Assembly (NCBI GenBank): GCA_027083715.1
Contig: JALWNR010000082.1
Span: 1-7,726, forward strand
DNA from: Bacteroidales bacterium
Lineage (GTDB): Bacteria > Bacteroidota > Bacteroidia > Bacteroidales > NBLH01
DNA: 7,726 nucleotides
Reading direction: 5' to 3'
Part shown: piece after piece, positions 1 to 6,117 of the stretch
Numbering within the stretch: the first letter of the stretch is position 1
Layout: every line of letters starts with the position of its first letter
The notes under the pieces: model-generated
The model's database searches: none
Told to the model about the DNA's origin: nothing
What the model saw: the letters and a program-made list of their open reading frames with translations, nothing else
Position numbers and translations under genes: made by a program

Positions 1-1146
1 ATTCAAATCTTCGGCTCCTTGAACAACATAAATATCTCTTATCGGAATTTTTAAATGCTTCCCCAGATTATCCTGTTGTATATTTGGATTTAAAGACCTA
101 AGATAATCAATTTTTATATTGAATTTATTGGCAATTTCTTCAAAAGTATCATTTTTTTTAAGTTGATACGGGTAAATAATTATTTTTCCCGTAGTATTAG
201 GAATGTATGCTTTTGAAATTAGCACCGGAACTTGTTCTTCTATCTGTTTATTATTCTCATCATTCATAAAAAAAATACGGATAATAAGAAAGGTAATTAT
301 GAGTAAAAAAGCTGCAAGTCCGAATTTTGTGCGAATACGACCGGAAATTTTGTCGAGAAGTTTCTTTTTTACATCAGGCTCATAAGTTCTGTCAATATTA
401 TGAAAGCGAATTAGCTGTACAGAGACATTGTCTGATCCGCCTTTATCTAAAGCAGATAGAATAAGGTTATTGGCTTTATTTTCTATTGACTCTTTTTCCG
501 ATAGTATTTTTTCAATAGTTTTATCACTTATCATGGTGTTAAGCCCATCTGTACAAAGCAATAATATATTACCTTCTTGCGGAATAAAAGCTGAGTTTGC
601 CACTTCGGGCTCAACATCGGGAAACAAACCCAGTGCTTTGGTAATTTCATTGCGCAAAGGGTGTTTTAAGGCTTCTTTTTCCGTAATTTTTTTTTCGTCA
701 ACCAATTTATTTACATAGGAATGATCGCGGGTGAGCAATTTTAATTTGTTTTTTTTTAAAACATACAAACGACTATCACCTACGTGCGCATAAAATACTC
801 TATTGTCTCTTATAAGAACCAAAACAATAGTTGTGCCCATATTATAACAATCTGTATTATTTATAGCGTGATTATACACCTTTTTATTGGCAAAGATGAT
901 GGCATTTTCAACTGCAAGAAAGGGATTTTTATAATATCGTGTATTAAAATATTCTCCAATTGCTTCAACCGCCATTTCCGAAGCAATATCACCACTCATA
1001 TGACCGCCCATGCCATCGCATACTACAAATATGTGCCCATTGAGTGTATCAAAATAAGCCTGATAATCTTCATTTTTGTCTCTTGCCAGCCCTTTATCCG
1101 TGTAACTAACAAAGTCAAAATTCCGCAAAACTACGGTTTGAGTCAT
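1..1146 (-). CDS. PP2C-family Ser/Thr protein phosphatase with membrane segment and LysM domain (partial, C-terminus off window)
   Basis: Reads from ATG at 1146 through base 1 with no stop: 382 residues, C-terminus missing. Residues 8-250 form a complete PP2C (PPM) phosphatase domain: RDKNEDY (22-28), VCDGMGGH (42-49), GTTIVL (104-109), HVGDSRLY (121-128), TRDH (139-142), CTDG (198-201) and GGSDNVS (236-242). The metal-binding aspartates D27, D44, D200 and D239 are all present, so it should be active. One membrane helix follows (about 275-294), then a LysM module (about 323-370) with YQLKKNDTFEEIANKF and a LNPN turn. Known for the family: Mn/Mg-dependent dephosphorylation of phospho-Ser/Thr, opposing Hanks-type kinases; LysM binds peptidoglycan. 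Inferred topology: cytoplasmic phosphatase, periplasmic LysM. No kinase is visible in the window. The start has no Shine-Dalgarno, as is usual in Bacteroidota. Its upstream region carries an element shared with the TonB gene at 4091. Confidence 0.9.
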   Translation of the reverse strand, partial: MTQTVVLRNFDFVSYTDKGLARDKNEDYQAYFDTLNGHIFVVCDGMGGHMSGDIASEMAVEAIGEYFNTRYYKNPFLAVENAIIFANKKVYNHAINNTDCYNMGTTIVLVLIRDNRVFYAHVGDSRLYVLKKNKLKLLTRDHSYVNKLVDEKKITEKEALKHPLRNEITKALGLFPDVEPEVANSAFIPQEGNILLLCTDGLNTMISDKTIEKILSEKESIENKANNLILSALDKGGSDNVSVQLIRFHNIDRTYEPDVKKKLLDKISGRIRTKFGLAAFLLIITFLIIRIFFMNDENNKQIEEQVPVLISKAYIPNTTGKIIIYPYQLKKNDTFEEIANKFNIKIDYLRSLNPNIQQDNLGKHLKIPIRDIYVVQGAEDLN

Positions 1147-1210
1147 GATATATAATTAGCTGTTTCCAATTTTAGCTTAAGCTCTAAAAACTTTAACCTA
1201 TGCTACATAT

Positions 1211-1240
1211 TTTTTAAACCACTCATTTACAACAGTAAAC
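1211..1240 (-). promoter_or_regulatory. Shared 30-bp upstream element, copy 1 (ahead of PP2C gene)
   Basis: A 30-base element matching 4159-4188 at 26 of 30 positions, with core CACTCATTTACA followed by two variable bases and AGTAAA (plus-strand reading). It contains a dyad, TTTAC (1226-1230) and GTAAA (1235-1239), with a 4-base spacer. It ends 64 bases upstream of the PP2C start codon. The same spacing before another gene suggests a promoter or operator; the bound factor is unknown. The rest of the 151-base gap (1147-1297) is AT-rich, with a 10-bp palindrome AGCTTAAGCT at 1174-1183 and nothing else recognisable. Confidence 0.5.
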
Positions 1241-1297
1241 TTGCAATTTATCAAAGCAAATGGCAGATAAAAGTCTTGAACTTTTAGTTTTTAGAGG

Positions 1298-2461
1298 CTA
1301 TTTTATATATTTTTTATTAGATATTAAAACTTGTTTAATTTCATTTTTCAAATCAATACCTACATATTTCAGCATTTCTTCGTTTGTTGGAAATGCTTTA
1401 GGAGTTTGCCCGATATTTTTTCTTGTAGCCTCATCAAGTGCATTTAAATCACCATTAGCCATTGCAGAAACATAATGAAATTTATAGCTTCCGCTTACAG
1501 GAACAGTTTTAATAATCCGTTTAGTTTTATTGTCTTGATATTCTACACGTGCCTCAATTTTCGCCGATTTATCCTGAATTTTTCGGGTAATTGTGCAGGA
1601 GATGGTTTTGTATTTATCAATTTTAATATCATTGCCAAGCGAATCTTTCATCACATTACCGTTTGCATCTAAGACATACTGAAATCCGTCTTTAACTTTT
1701 TTAGAAACCTCCTCTTTTTCTTTTTCCATATTATCAGGACTTATGTATGATGAAACAACACTTATAAAAACGGTATAATCATAATATTTTTTTTGCGGGG
1801 TATTATAATATCTAATCCAGTCATCATCAAGATCTTGCATGCTGTAATCAACTAAATCTGCCAAAAATTGTGGAGGCAATTGCGAATAGGTTTTATTTAT
1901 AGGTGTAAGCAAAACATTAGTAGTGCCTTTTTCTTTTGCTTCAAGTTGCAAGCGATCTATATCTTCGTAATTTGCATAATATTTTCTTACTGCTTGAAAT
2001 TCAAAATATGCTTTTCGAGCAGATAACTTATCACCTATTTTTAAAAGTTCCACTCCCCTTCTGTAATGAGCATAAGCCGCATTTTTTTTGGCTTCAACCA
2101 GTTTTTGATTGTAGTTTATATGTTCAAAATCATAAGTTTTTCCACCGGCACGTATGGGTAAAATTGTTTCTGCACGTTGTTGTCTTCGGTTTAACCGGTC
2201 GTAAAGCCGGAAAATTTCATCTAAAGAATTATCATCATTGGATAATTTCAAGTATTCAATACGATCGATATCAGTCTGATTTGCTTTTTTATAAGCAATG
2301 ATAAAAATTTCGGCTTGTTCCGGATCATTAGGGTCTTTTTGCAGCTTTTTTAAAGACCGGGTAAAAGCCATTTCATAATTTCCTCTTTGTAATTCTTTTT
2401 GGGCTGAATTACATGAAAATAAAAATGCAGATAATAAAAGAAAAATAAATATTTTTTGCAT
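1298..2461 (-). CDS. Lipoprotein with TPR-like helical region, unknown function
   Basis: 387 residues. A lipoprotein signal peptide is clear: a short basic start, a hydrophobic run (residues 4-15) and a lipobox LFSC with the lipidated cysteine at 17. After the cysteine comes NSAQKEL, not a strongly acidic surface-export tag, so inner-leaflet outer-membrane or periplasmic anchoring is likely (inference). Residues 21-60 (ELQRGNYEMAFTRSLKKLQKDP) and 129-163 (AHYRRGVELLKIGDKLSARKAY) look like tetratricopeptide helices. The C-terminal half (about 225-330) is predicted beta-rich with alternating charged strands (ISCTITRKIQDKSAKIEARV). I do not recognise the family; TPR lipoproteins of this kind are common in Bacteroidota and often act in envelope assembly. 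It lies downstream of the TonB pair but beyond a strong terminator, so it probably has its own promoter. The ATG gives a complete signal peptide, which fixes the start. Confidence 0.88.
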   Translation of the reverse strand: MQKIFIFLLLSAFLFSCNSAQKELQRGNYEMAFTRSLKKLQKDPNDPEQAEIFIIAYKKANQTDIDRIEYLKLSNDDNSLDEIFRLYDRLNRRQQRAETILPIRAGGKTYDFEHINYNQKLVEAKKNAAYAHYRRGVELLKIGDKLSARKAYFEFQAVRKYYANYEDIDRLQLEAKEKGTTNVLLTPINKTYSQLPPQFLADLVDYSMQDLDDDWIRYYNTPQKKYYDYTVFISVVSSYISPDNMEKEKEEVSKKVKDGFQYVLDANGNVMKDSLGNDIKIDKYKTISCTITRKIQDKSAKIEARVEYQDNKTKRIIKTVPVSGSYKFHYVSAMANGDLNALDEATRKNIGQTPKAFPTNEEMLKYVGIDLKNEIKQVLISNKKYIK

Positions 2462-2564
2462 GTTTCTGTATTTAAAGTACTGTTAAAATAACTGATAAGC
2501 TGTTACTAAATTTTAATTCAATAAAAATATGTACAATACTGTAATTATGCAAACTTGCTTATAC

Positions 2565-2590
2565 AAAAAAAGCCCCTAAGGGGCTTTTTT
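2565..2590 (-). terminator. Rho-independent terminator after the TonB gene (bidirectional in form)
   Basis: A perfect stem AGCCCC/GGGGCT (2571-2576 with 2580-2585) with a 3-base loop TAA is flanked by an A-run at 2565-2571 and a T-run at 2585-2590. Read on the minus strand it lies 17 bases past the TonB stop and ends in a U-tract, the standard intrinsic terminator form. It separates the TonB pair from the lipoprotein gene. The symmetric A/T flanks would let it work on either strand. The remaining gap up to 2461 is AT-rich, and I see no convincing promoter consensus there. Confidence 0.92.
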
Positions 2591-2607
2591 ATATAAATTT
2601 CAATATT

Positions 2608-3288
2608 TTATTGTAATTGGAAGTTAATAGGTACTGTGTACCAAACATTTACCTTTTTACCCCTTTGTTCACCAGGTTTCCATTTAGGTAATGCTTTAAC
2701 TACGCGTAAAGCTTCTTTATCTAAAATGGGGTCAACACCACGAGCAATTGATACTTTTTCAACAGTTCCTTTTGATGTTACACAAAATCGAACATAAACT
2801 TTACCTTCAATTCCATTTTCACGAGCAATATTAGGATATTTAACATGCGTGGCAATGTATTTTCTCAATCCTAATTCTCCTCCCGGAAACTCAGGCATTG
2901 TTTCTACAATAAAGAAAATTTCAGGCTCTTCTTCCTCTTCATCATCACCTAAATCAACAATCTCTACCTGAGTATCATCATCTGCTTCAACATCATCCAT
3001 TTCAAACTCATCGTCAATTTCAGTATTATCGTCCACAATAGTTAAAACTTCAATGGTTTGTTGTGGTGGTGGCGGTTTTACTTCCGGTGGCTGCTCTTGT
3101 CGGGTTATCGGAATATCTTCATCTTCAAAATCAACATCTTCCAGACGTTGCAACTCATCTACCGCCGATTTTTTTTGAGTAACGCTAAATGCGGCTAAAA
3201 CAACGCCCAAGGAGATAACTAAACCGAGCATAAACAACGTTGACTTCCAACGTTCTAAATCTGCTTTGGGATTCTTTTTTAATTCCAT
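2608..3288 (-). CDS. Energy transducer TonB (Bacteroidota type), acidic-linker paralog
   Basis: 226 residues. TonB couples the inner-membrane proton-motive force, through ExbB-ExbD, to TonB-dependent outer-membrane receptors. The N-terminus MELKKNPKADLER is the standard Bacteroidota form, followed by one membrane helix (about 16-36), a proline stretch PPEVKPPPPQ (67-76), and a very acidic linker with 23 Asp/Glu in the 38 residues 86-123. The TonB C-terminal domain runs from about 128 to 226, with PEFPGG (132-137), VKYP (149-152), GKVYVRF (162-168), LDKEALRVVKALPKWKPG (189-206) and WYTVPINF near the end. The length and domain order are normal for the family. It follows a second TonB gene on the same strand after 131 bases and is closed by the terminator at 2565-2590. 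No exbB or exbD is present in the window. No Shine-Dalgarno precedes the ATG. Confidence 0.95.
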   Translation of the reverse strand: MELKKNPKADLERWKSTLFMLGLVISLGVVLAAFSVTQKKSAVDELQRLEDVDFEDEDIPITRQEQPPEVKPPPPQQTIEVLTIVDDNTEIDDEFEMDDVEADDDTQVEIVDLGDDEEEEEPEIFFIVETMPEFPGGELGLRKYIATHVKYPNIARENGIEGKVYVRFCVTSKGTVEKVSIARGVDPILDKEALRVVKALPKWKPGEQRGKKVNVWYTVPINFQLQ

Positions 3289-3338
3289 TTTCGTTCTAAT
3301 TTAGATTTAACAATTATAACACTTTAAATTTTACCTGC

Positions 3339-3366
3339 TACACCCTGTGCTATAATTGAGGGTGTA
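3339..3366. repeat. Inverted repeat between the two TonB genes
   Basis: Perfect 8-bp arms TACACCCT (3339-3346) and AGGGTGTA (3359-3366) enclose a 12-base loop. It lies 53 bases beyond the stop of the upstream TonB gene and 50 bases before the start codon of the next. It is the only GC-containing structure in a very AT-rich gap. No T-run follows on the minus strand, so a classic terminator is unlikely. It could be an operator, an mRNA-stability hairpin or an attenuating structure that adjusts the ratio of the two TonB proteins (inference). Confidence 0.5.
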
Positions 3367-3419
3367 AAGATATATTTTTTGATTTAATTATAAAATTTTT
3401 ATTCTTTAAAATTTATTTT

Positions 3420-4091
3420 TTACTGCAATACAAAAACAATAGGTATGGTAAACCATACACTTACCGGCTTTCCTGCTTGTTCTCCGGGTTTCCATTTAGG
3501 CATATTTTTTACTACCCGCAATGCTTCCTTATCCAAAAGAGGATGAACTCCACGTAAAACCTGTACGTTTTCAATTAAACCTTTTTTATTTACAACAAAA
3601 TGCATATACACTTTTCCCTGAATATCATTGGCAACAGCCTCCCGCGGATATTTAATATTTTTTGCAAGATAATAGCGCAAACCAATCATTCCGCCAGGAG
3701 GAACAGGTTGTTTTTCAGGAATCTGATAAATTGAATCCTTTTCGGGTTCTTCAATGATTTCTCCGGGAATTTGAAATTCAATTTTGTCTCCTTCTTCTGC
3801 CTCAGTATTAAAGGGTTCAAACTCTGTTACCAATGGCTCCTCATCAATGACCACTTCAAACTTTTCGTAATGTTTCGGTAAAGGCGGCTTAACCTCTTTT
3901 TTTCTCGTTACCGGAATCATTTCTGTTTCCAGCTCTATACCGTTTACATTGTATGCAAGGGTACTTTTTGACATTTGCTTGCTCCACTCAAAAGCTGCCA
4001 ACACTACCGAAAGTGCAATAATTAACCCGATTTGAAAAAACATACTGCGTTTTCGTTCCAAATCTGCCTTTTTTGTTTTTCTTTTTTCCAT
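3420..4091 (-). CDS. Energy transducer TonB (Bacteroidota type), first of tandem pair
   Basis: 223 residues, same architecture as its downstream paralog: charged N-terminus MEKRKTKKADLER, membrane helix (about 16-36), short proline segment EVKPPLPK (66-73), glutamate-rich linker (about 80-120), and a TonB C-terminal domain (about 126-223) with LRYYLAKNIKYP, GKVYMHF (159-165), LDKEALRVVKNMPKWKPGEQ and SVWFTIPIVF. The widespread FPGG turn is PPGG here (131-134). The two C-terminal domains are clearly related while the linkers differ, which points to an old duplication with diverged periplasmic spans. It may serve different receptors or a non-transport task (inference). The shared 30-bp element lies 67 bases upstream, so it probably starts its own transcript rather than relying on the M56 gene 238 bases upstream. 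Confidence 0.94.
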   Translation of the reverse strand: MEKRKTKKADLERKRSMFFQIGLIIALSVVLAAFEWSKQMSKSTLAYNVNGIELETEMIPVTRKKEVKPPLPKHYEKFEVVIDEEPLVTEFEPFNTEAEEGDKIEFQIPGEIIEEPEKDSIYQIPEKQPVPPGGMIGLRYYLAKNIKYPREAVANDIQGKVYMHFVVNKKGLIENVQVLRGVHPLLDKEALRVVKNMPKWKPGEQAGKPVSVWFTIPIVFVLQ

Positions 4092-4158
4092 GGCTCTGAT
4101 TTTTTAAATTAATACTTTTGGTAAACTCTGGAAATTGCTTTCTCTGCATTACTCAAAA

Positions 4159-4188
4159 TTTTTAAAACACTCATTTACAGAAGTAAAA
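4159..4188 (-). promoter_or_regulatory. Shared 30-bp upstream element, copy 2 (ahead of first TonB gene)
   Basis: Matches 1211-1240 at 26 of 30 bases in the same orientation, 67 bases upstream of the TonB start codon. The internal dyad is TTTAC (4174-4178) and GTAAA (4183-4187) with spacer AGAA. On its downstream side (4154-4161, minus reading AAATTTTG) is a one-mismatch version of the Bacteroidota -7 box TAnnTTTG, so the dyad would sit in the upstream promoter region. The rest of the 4092-4329 gap is AT-rich with no ORF or terminator I can support. Confidence 0.5.
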
Positions 4189-4329
4189 TCGAGCTTTTAA
4201 AATTTTGAAAGCCTTGATAAATCAATTTTCAAAGAACACCTAGGAAACACTCGCATTTGAAAAATCATTATGCAAAACCCCATGGATATTTAGTTAAAAG
4301 TGCAAAGTTTAATAGTCATTCTTGTACAG

Positions 4330-5676
4330 TCATTGAATAAACTTCAGCGGATTAACCGATTTTCCGTTTTGCAATAACTGAAAGCTGAATGACTCATACA
4401 ATCTTTTATCGCCCATTAAACCAATAATCTGTTCTGCCTTTACTTTTTCGCCTTTTTCAACTTTAGATTTCCACAAACCCTTATATTTTGAACTGAATTT
4501 TTTGTTATGTTTTATCGTAATTTCAACAATTATCAATCCCCAGTCATCTTTTTGCGTGATATCAGCTACTTCGCCATCGCCACATGATTTTATTTCCTGA
4601 TAACTTTCGGTTGCATAAGTAATTTCACGATGGGCTGCAATAATTTTATAATTATCATTGCTTTTAAGTTCTTTATTTTCAAAATATCCGCTGATAATTC
4701 CCGTTCCATAATCAACCGGAGGTGAAAATGCTGTTTTACCGGTAATTTGCAAATTGTTTGTAGCCAGATTAAAACTGCTGATTACAAAACTATAGCTTAA
4801 CAGTATAAAAATAATTACCGGAATACCGGTTATGAAGCGGAACTTTTTCAGTTGTTCCCCTTCGGGGAAAGCCAGCAATCTTATTCTGTCTTTCAAAGGG
4901 TTACGCGAAAACAAATTGGCTAATTTTGTTTTGGGTTTTCCCGTAGAAAGCTTTATCAACAAATCTGCATACCGGTATTTACTTGCTGATTGTGTAATAC
5001 GTACATCCACAATATATTCATGTAAATCTTTGAGTGTCTTTTTTGCTTTTCGCACAAAAGGATTAAACCAGAGTATAATTTCATACAGTTCATACAGTAA
5101 AATATCCAGCGAATGCAATTCAAACACATGTACTTTTTCGTGTTCTAATACTTTATTTTGTTCTTCTTTGCTTAGTTGTTCATAATTTTTACCCGTAAAA
5201 ATATACCTGAAATAACTAAAAGCCGTTTCGTTTTCATCAATAAGCACCTGTGTCCATTTTTTGTGATTAATTGTTTTTGAATGCTTTACTAAATAATATA
5301 TTTCCAGCTGATTACGGACAAACAAATACAAAAACCTTAAAACACCCGAAAAATAAATAATATAAATTATATTCCTGATATTCAGGTAGCTTCCTGAATT
5401 CAACCAACGGGCTATTTCTGTAAAAATTCCCGTGTGCTCTCTGTATATTATCAGATTTTCGCCTGTTACCGGATTTAAAATATAATTAGGGTGAATACTC
5501 CCTGAAAAATCTACTTTTAAAGGGAAAGGTATCAGAGGAAGTGCCAGACTGATAAAAACGGCAAAATAAAAGTAGGCTCTGTTCCACTCAAAATGTGTTG
5601 TTTGAAAAAACACATATTGGTAGAAAGCATACATGATGCTGAATGCAATAGCTGCTTCTATCAGATATACTAACAT
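4330..5676 (-). CDS. M56-family (BlaR1/MecR1-like) membrane metalloprotease with C-terminal degenerate M23/LytM domain
   Basis: 448 residues. Known family role: BlaR1-type proteins sense an envelope signal and, through a cytoplasm-facing zinc protease, inactivate the partner BlaI repressor. Hydrophobic helices are at about 3-25, 33-52, 101-122 and 281-302. The zinc motif HEKVH (179-183) lies between helices 3 and 4, with a downstream LHEYIVD (218-224) that probably supplies the third ligand (E220). This matches the BlaR1 layout. The last 130 residues are not a penicillin-binding sensor. They resemble an M23/LytM peptidase fold: GDGEVADI (366-373), a WG...I.H strand, KYKGL, VEKGEKVKAEQIIGLMG (406-422) and VNPLKF at the end. 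The HxxxD zinc motif is absent and the usual HLHFE is replaced by FSFQL (430-434), so this part is probably a non-catalytic binding or sensor domain. It starts one base after the repressor stop, which implies translational coupling. Confidence 0.93.
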   Translation of the reverse strand: MLVYLIEAAIAFSIMYAFYQYVFFQTTHFEWNRAYFYFAVFISLALPLIPFPLKVDFSGSIHPNYILNPVTGENLIIYREHTGIFTEIARWLNSGSYLNIRNIIYIIYFSGVLRFLYLFVRNQLEIYYLVKHSKTINHKKWTQVLIDENETAFSYFRYIFTGKNYEQLSKEEQNKVLEHEKVHVFELHSLDILLYELYEIILWFNPFVRKAKKTLKDLHEYIVDVRITQSASKYRYADLLIKLSTGKPKTKLANLFSRNPLKDRIRLLAFPEGEQLKKFRFITGIPVIIFILLSYSFVISSFNLATNNLQITGKTAFSPPVDYGTGIISGYFENKELKSNDNYKIIAAHREITYATESYQEIKSCGDGEVADITQKDDWGLIIVEITIKHNKKFSSKYKGLWKSKVEKGEKVKAEQIIGLMGDKRLYESFSFQLLQNGKSVNPLKFIQ

Positions 5677-5677
5677 T

Positions 5678-6049
5678 TTACTTCTCTTTTGACTTTAATA
5701 ATTCTTTCAATTCGTTTAATTCCAGTAAATCCTTTTCCGAAAGTTCTTCGTCTTTTACCAAATAAGAGATTACATTTTTATAAGAACCTTCAAAATAGCT
5801 TTTTATTAAATTTTTAAAAGCATGTTTGCGATAGGCTTTTTTTTCAATAACAGGAAAATACAAATGCGTTTTTCCAAATGCTTTGTGCCCGACAAAACCT
5901 TTTTTTTCTAAAATCCGCACTACCGATGAAATCGTATTGTATGGCGGCTTGGGTTCGGGCAATTTTTCAATAATATCTTTTACAAAAGCCTCTTTCGAAT
6001 CCCATAGGATTTGCATAATTTCTTCTTCTTTGCGAGTTAATGTTTCCAT
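5678..6049 (-). CDS. BlaI/MecI/CopY-family transcriptional repressor
   Basis: 123 residues, normal length. The start METLTRKEEEIMQILW is the standard family opening, which fixes the start codon. The winged-helix recognition segment is PYNTISSVVRILEKKGFV (36-53), followed by the wing KTHLYFPVI (60-68) and a dimerisation tail (about 70-123) rich in charged helices. Known role: a dimer binds a dyad operator and represses until cleaved through its membrane protease partner, encoded here one base downstream. An 18-bp perfect dyad lies just upstream, so autoregulation is likely. No beta-lactamase or PBP2a gene is nearby, so the regulated target is unknown and a resistance role is not supported. It is the last gene of the Bacteroidota-like half before the apparent junction. 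Confidence 0.95.
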   Translation of the reverse strand: METLTRKEEEIMQILWDSKEAFVKDIIEKLPEPKPPYNTISSVVRILEKKGFVGHKAFGKTHLYFPVIEKKAYRKHAFKNLIKSYFEGSYKNVISYLVKDEELSEKDLLELNELKELLKSKEK

Positions 6050-6053
6050 GCAA

Positions 6054-6061
6054 CAAATATA
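6054..6061 (-). promoter_or_regulatory. Candidate Bacteroidota -7 promoter box for repressor-protease pair
   Basis: The minus strand reads TATATTTG here, an exact match to the Bacteroidota sigma-ABfr -7 consensus TAnnTTTG. It is only 4 bases from the repressor ATG (6049-6047), so transcription would begin at or very near the start codon, giving a leaderless or near-leaderless message. No clear -33 TTTG is seen. This box is the rightmost Bacteroidota-style signal in the window. Confidence 0.5.
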
Positions 6062-6079
6062 TAACTTATTTTTAAGTTA
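6062..6079. promoter_or_regulatory. Perfect 18-bp dyad, candidate BlaI-type operator
   Basis: TAACTTATTTTTAAGTTA: 7-bp arms (6062-6068 and 6073-6079) with a 4-base spacer. It directly abuts the candidate -7 box on the side where polymerase would contact the upstream promoter, as expected for an autoregulatory repressor site. It does not match the Gram-positive TACAnnTGTA operator. The sequence is pure AT-type except for one C and one G, so chance cannot be excluded. The right arm (TTTAAGTTA) also resembles the periodic AT-rich upstream part of Campylobacter-type promoters. Confidence 0.5.
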
Positions 6080-6086
6080 ATAATAG

Positions 6087-6092
6087 TATAAT
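6087..6092 (+). promoter_or_regulatory. nrdB: -10 box of nrdB promoter (TATAAT)
   Basis: A perfect TATAAT, 30 bases upstream of the nrdB start, preceded by TTTTTAAGTTAATAATAG. An AT-rich upstream stretch in place of a defined -35 is typical of Campylobacter/Helicobacter sigma-70 promoters. It would give a leader of roughly 20-25 bases. Confidence 0.55.
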
Positions 6093-6110
6093 TTTTGCCT
6101 ACTTTTTTGT

Positions 6111-6117
6111 AAAAGGA
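6111..6117 (+). promoter_or_regulatory. nrdB: Ribosome binding site of nrdB (AAAAGGA)
   Basis: AAAAGGA with 5 bases to the ATG at 6123 is a good Shine-Dalgarno. It decides the nrdB start. It contrasts with the minus-strand genes, none of which has one, and supports a different genomic origin for the right part. Confidence 0.8.

Noticed and set aside
203..1155. Plus-strand open frames at 203-385, 428-718 and 784-1155
   Set aside because: They lie antisense to the PP2C gene, whose minus-strand frame has every expected catalytic motif; their translations have no recognisable domain.
1174..1183. Palindrome AGCTTAAGCT upstream of the PP2C gene as an operator
   Set aside because: A single 10-bp palindrome in AT-rich DNA with no second copy; chance is a sufficient explanation.
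1268..1286. Hairpin TAAAAGT-CTTGA-ACTTTTA after the lipoprotein gene as a terminator
   Set aside because: The stem is nearly all A/T and no T-run follows on the minus strand; too weak to call.
1260..2301. Plus-strand open frames at 1260-1475, 1475-1672 and 1936-2301
   Set aside because: Antisense to the lipoprotein gene, low-complexity hydrophobic or Phe/His-rich translations with no ribosome site or motif.
4330..6049. Antibiotic-resistance locus (blaR1-blaI)
   Set aside because: The regulators are homologous, but the penicillin-sensing domain is replaced by an M23-like domain and no beta-lactamase or PBP2a gene is present.
4832..6080. Plus-strand open frames at 4832-5185 and 5883-6080
   Set aside because: Antisense to the M56 protease and the repressor; Ser/Phe/Cys-rich shadow translations.
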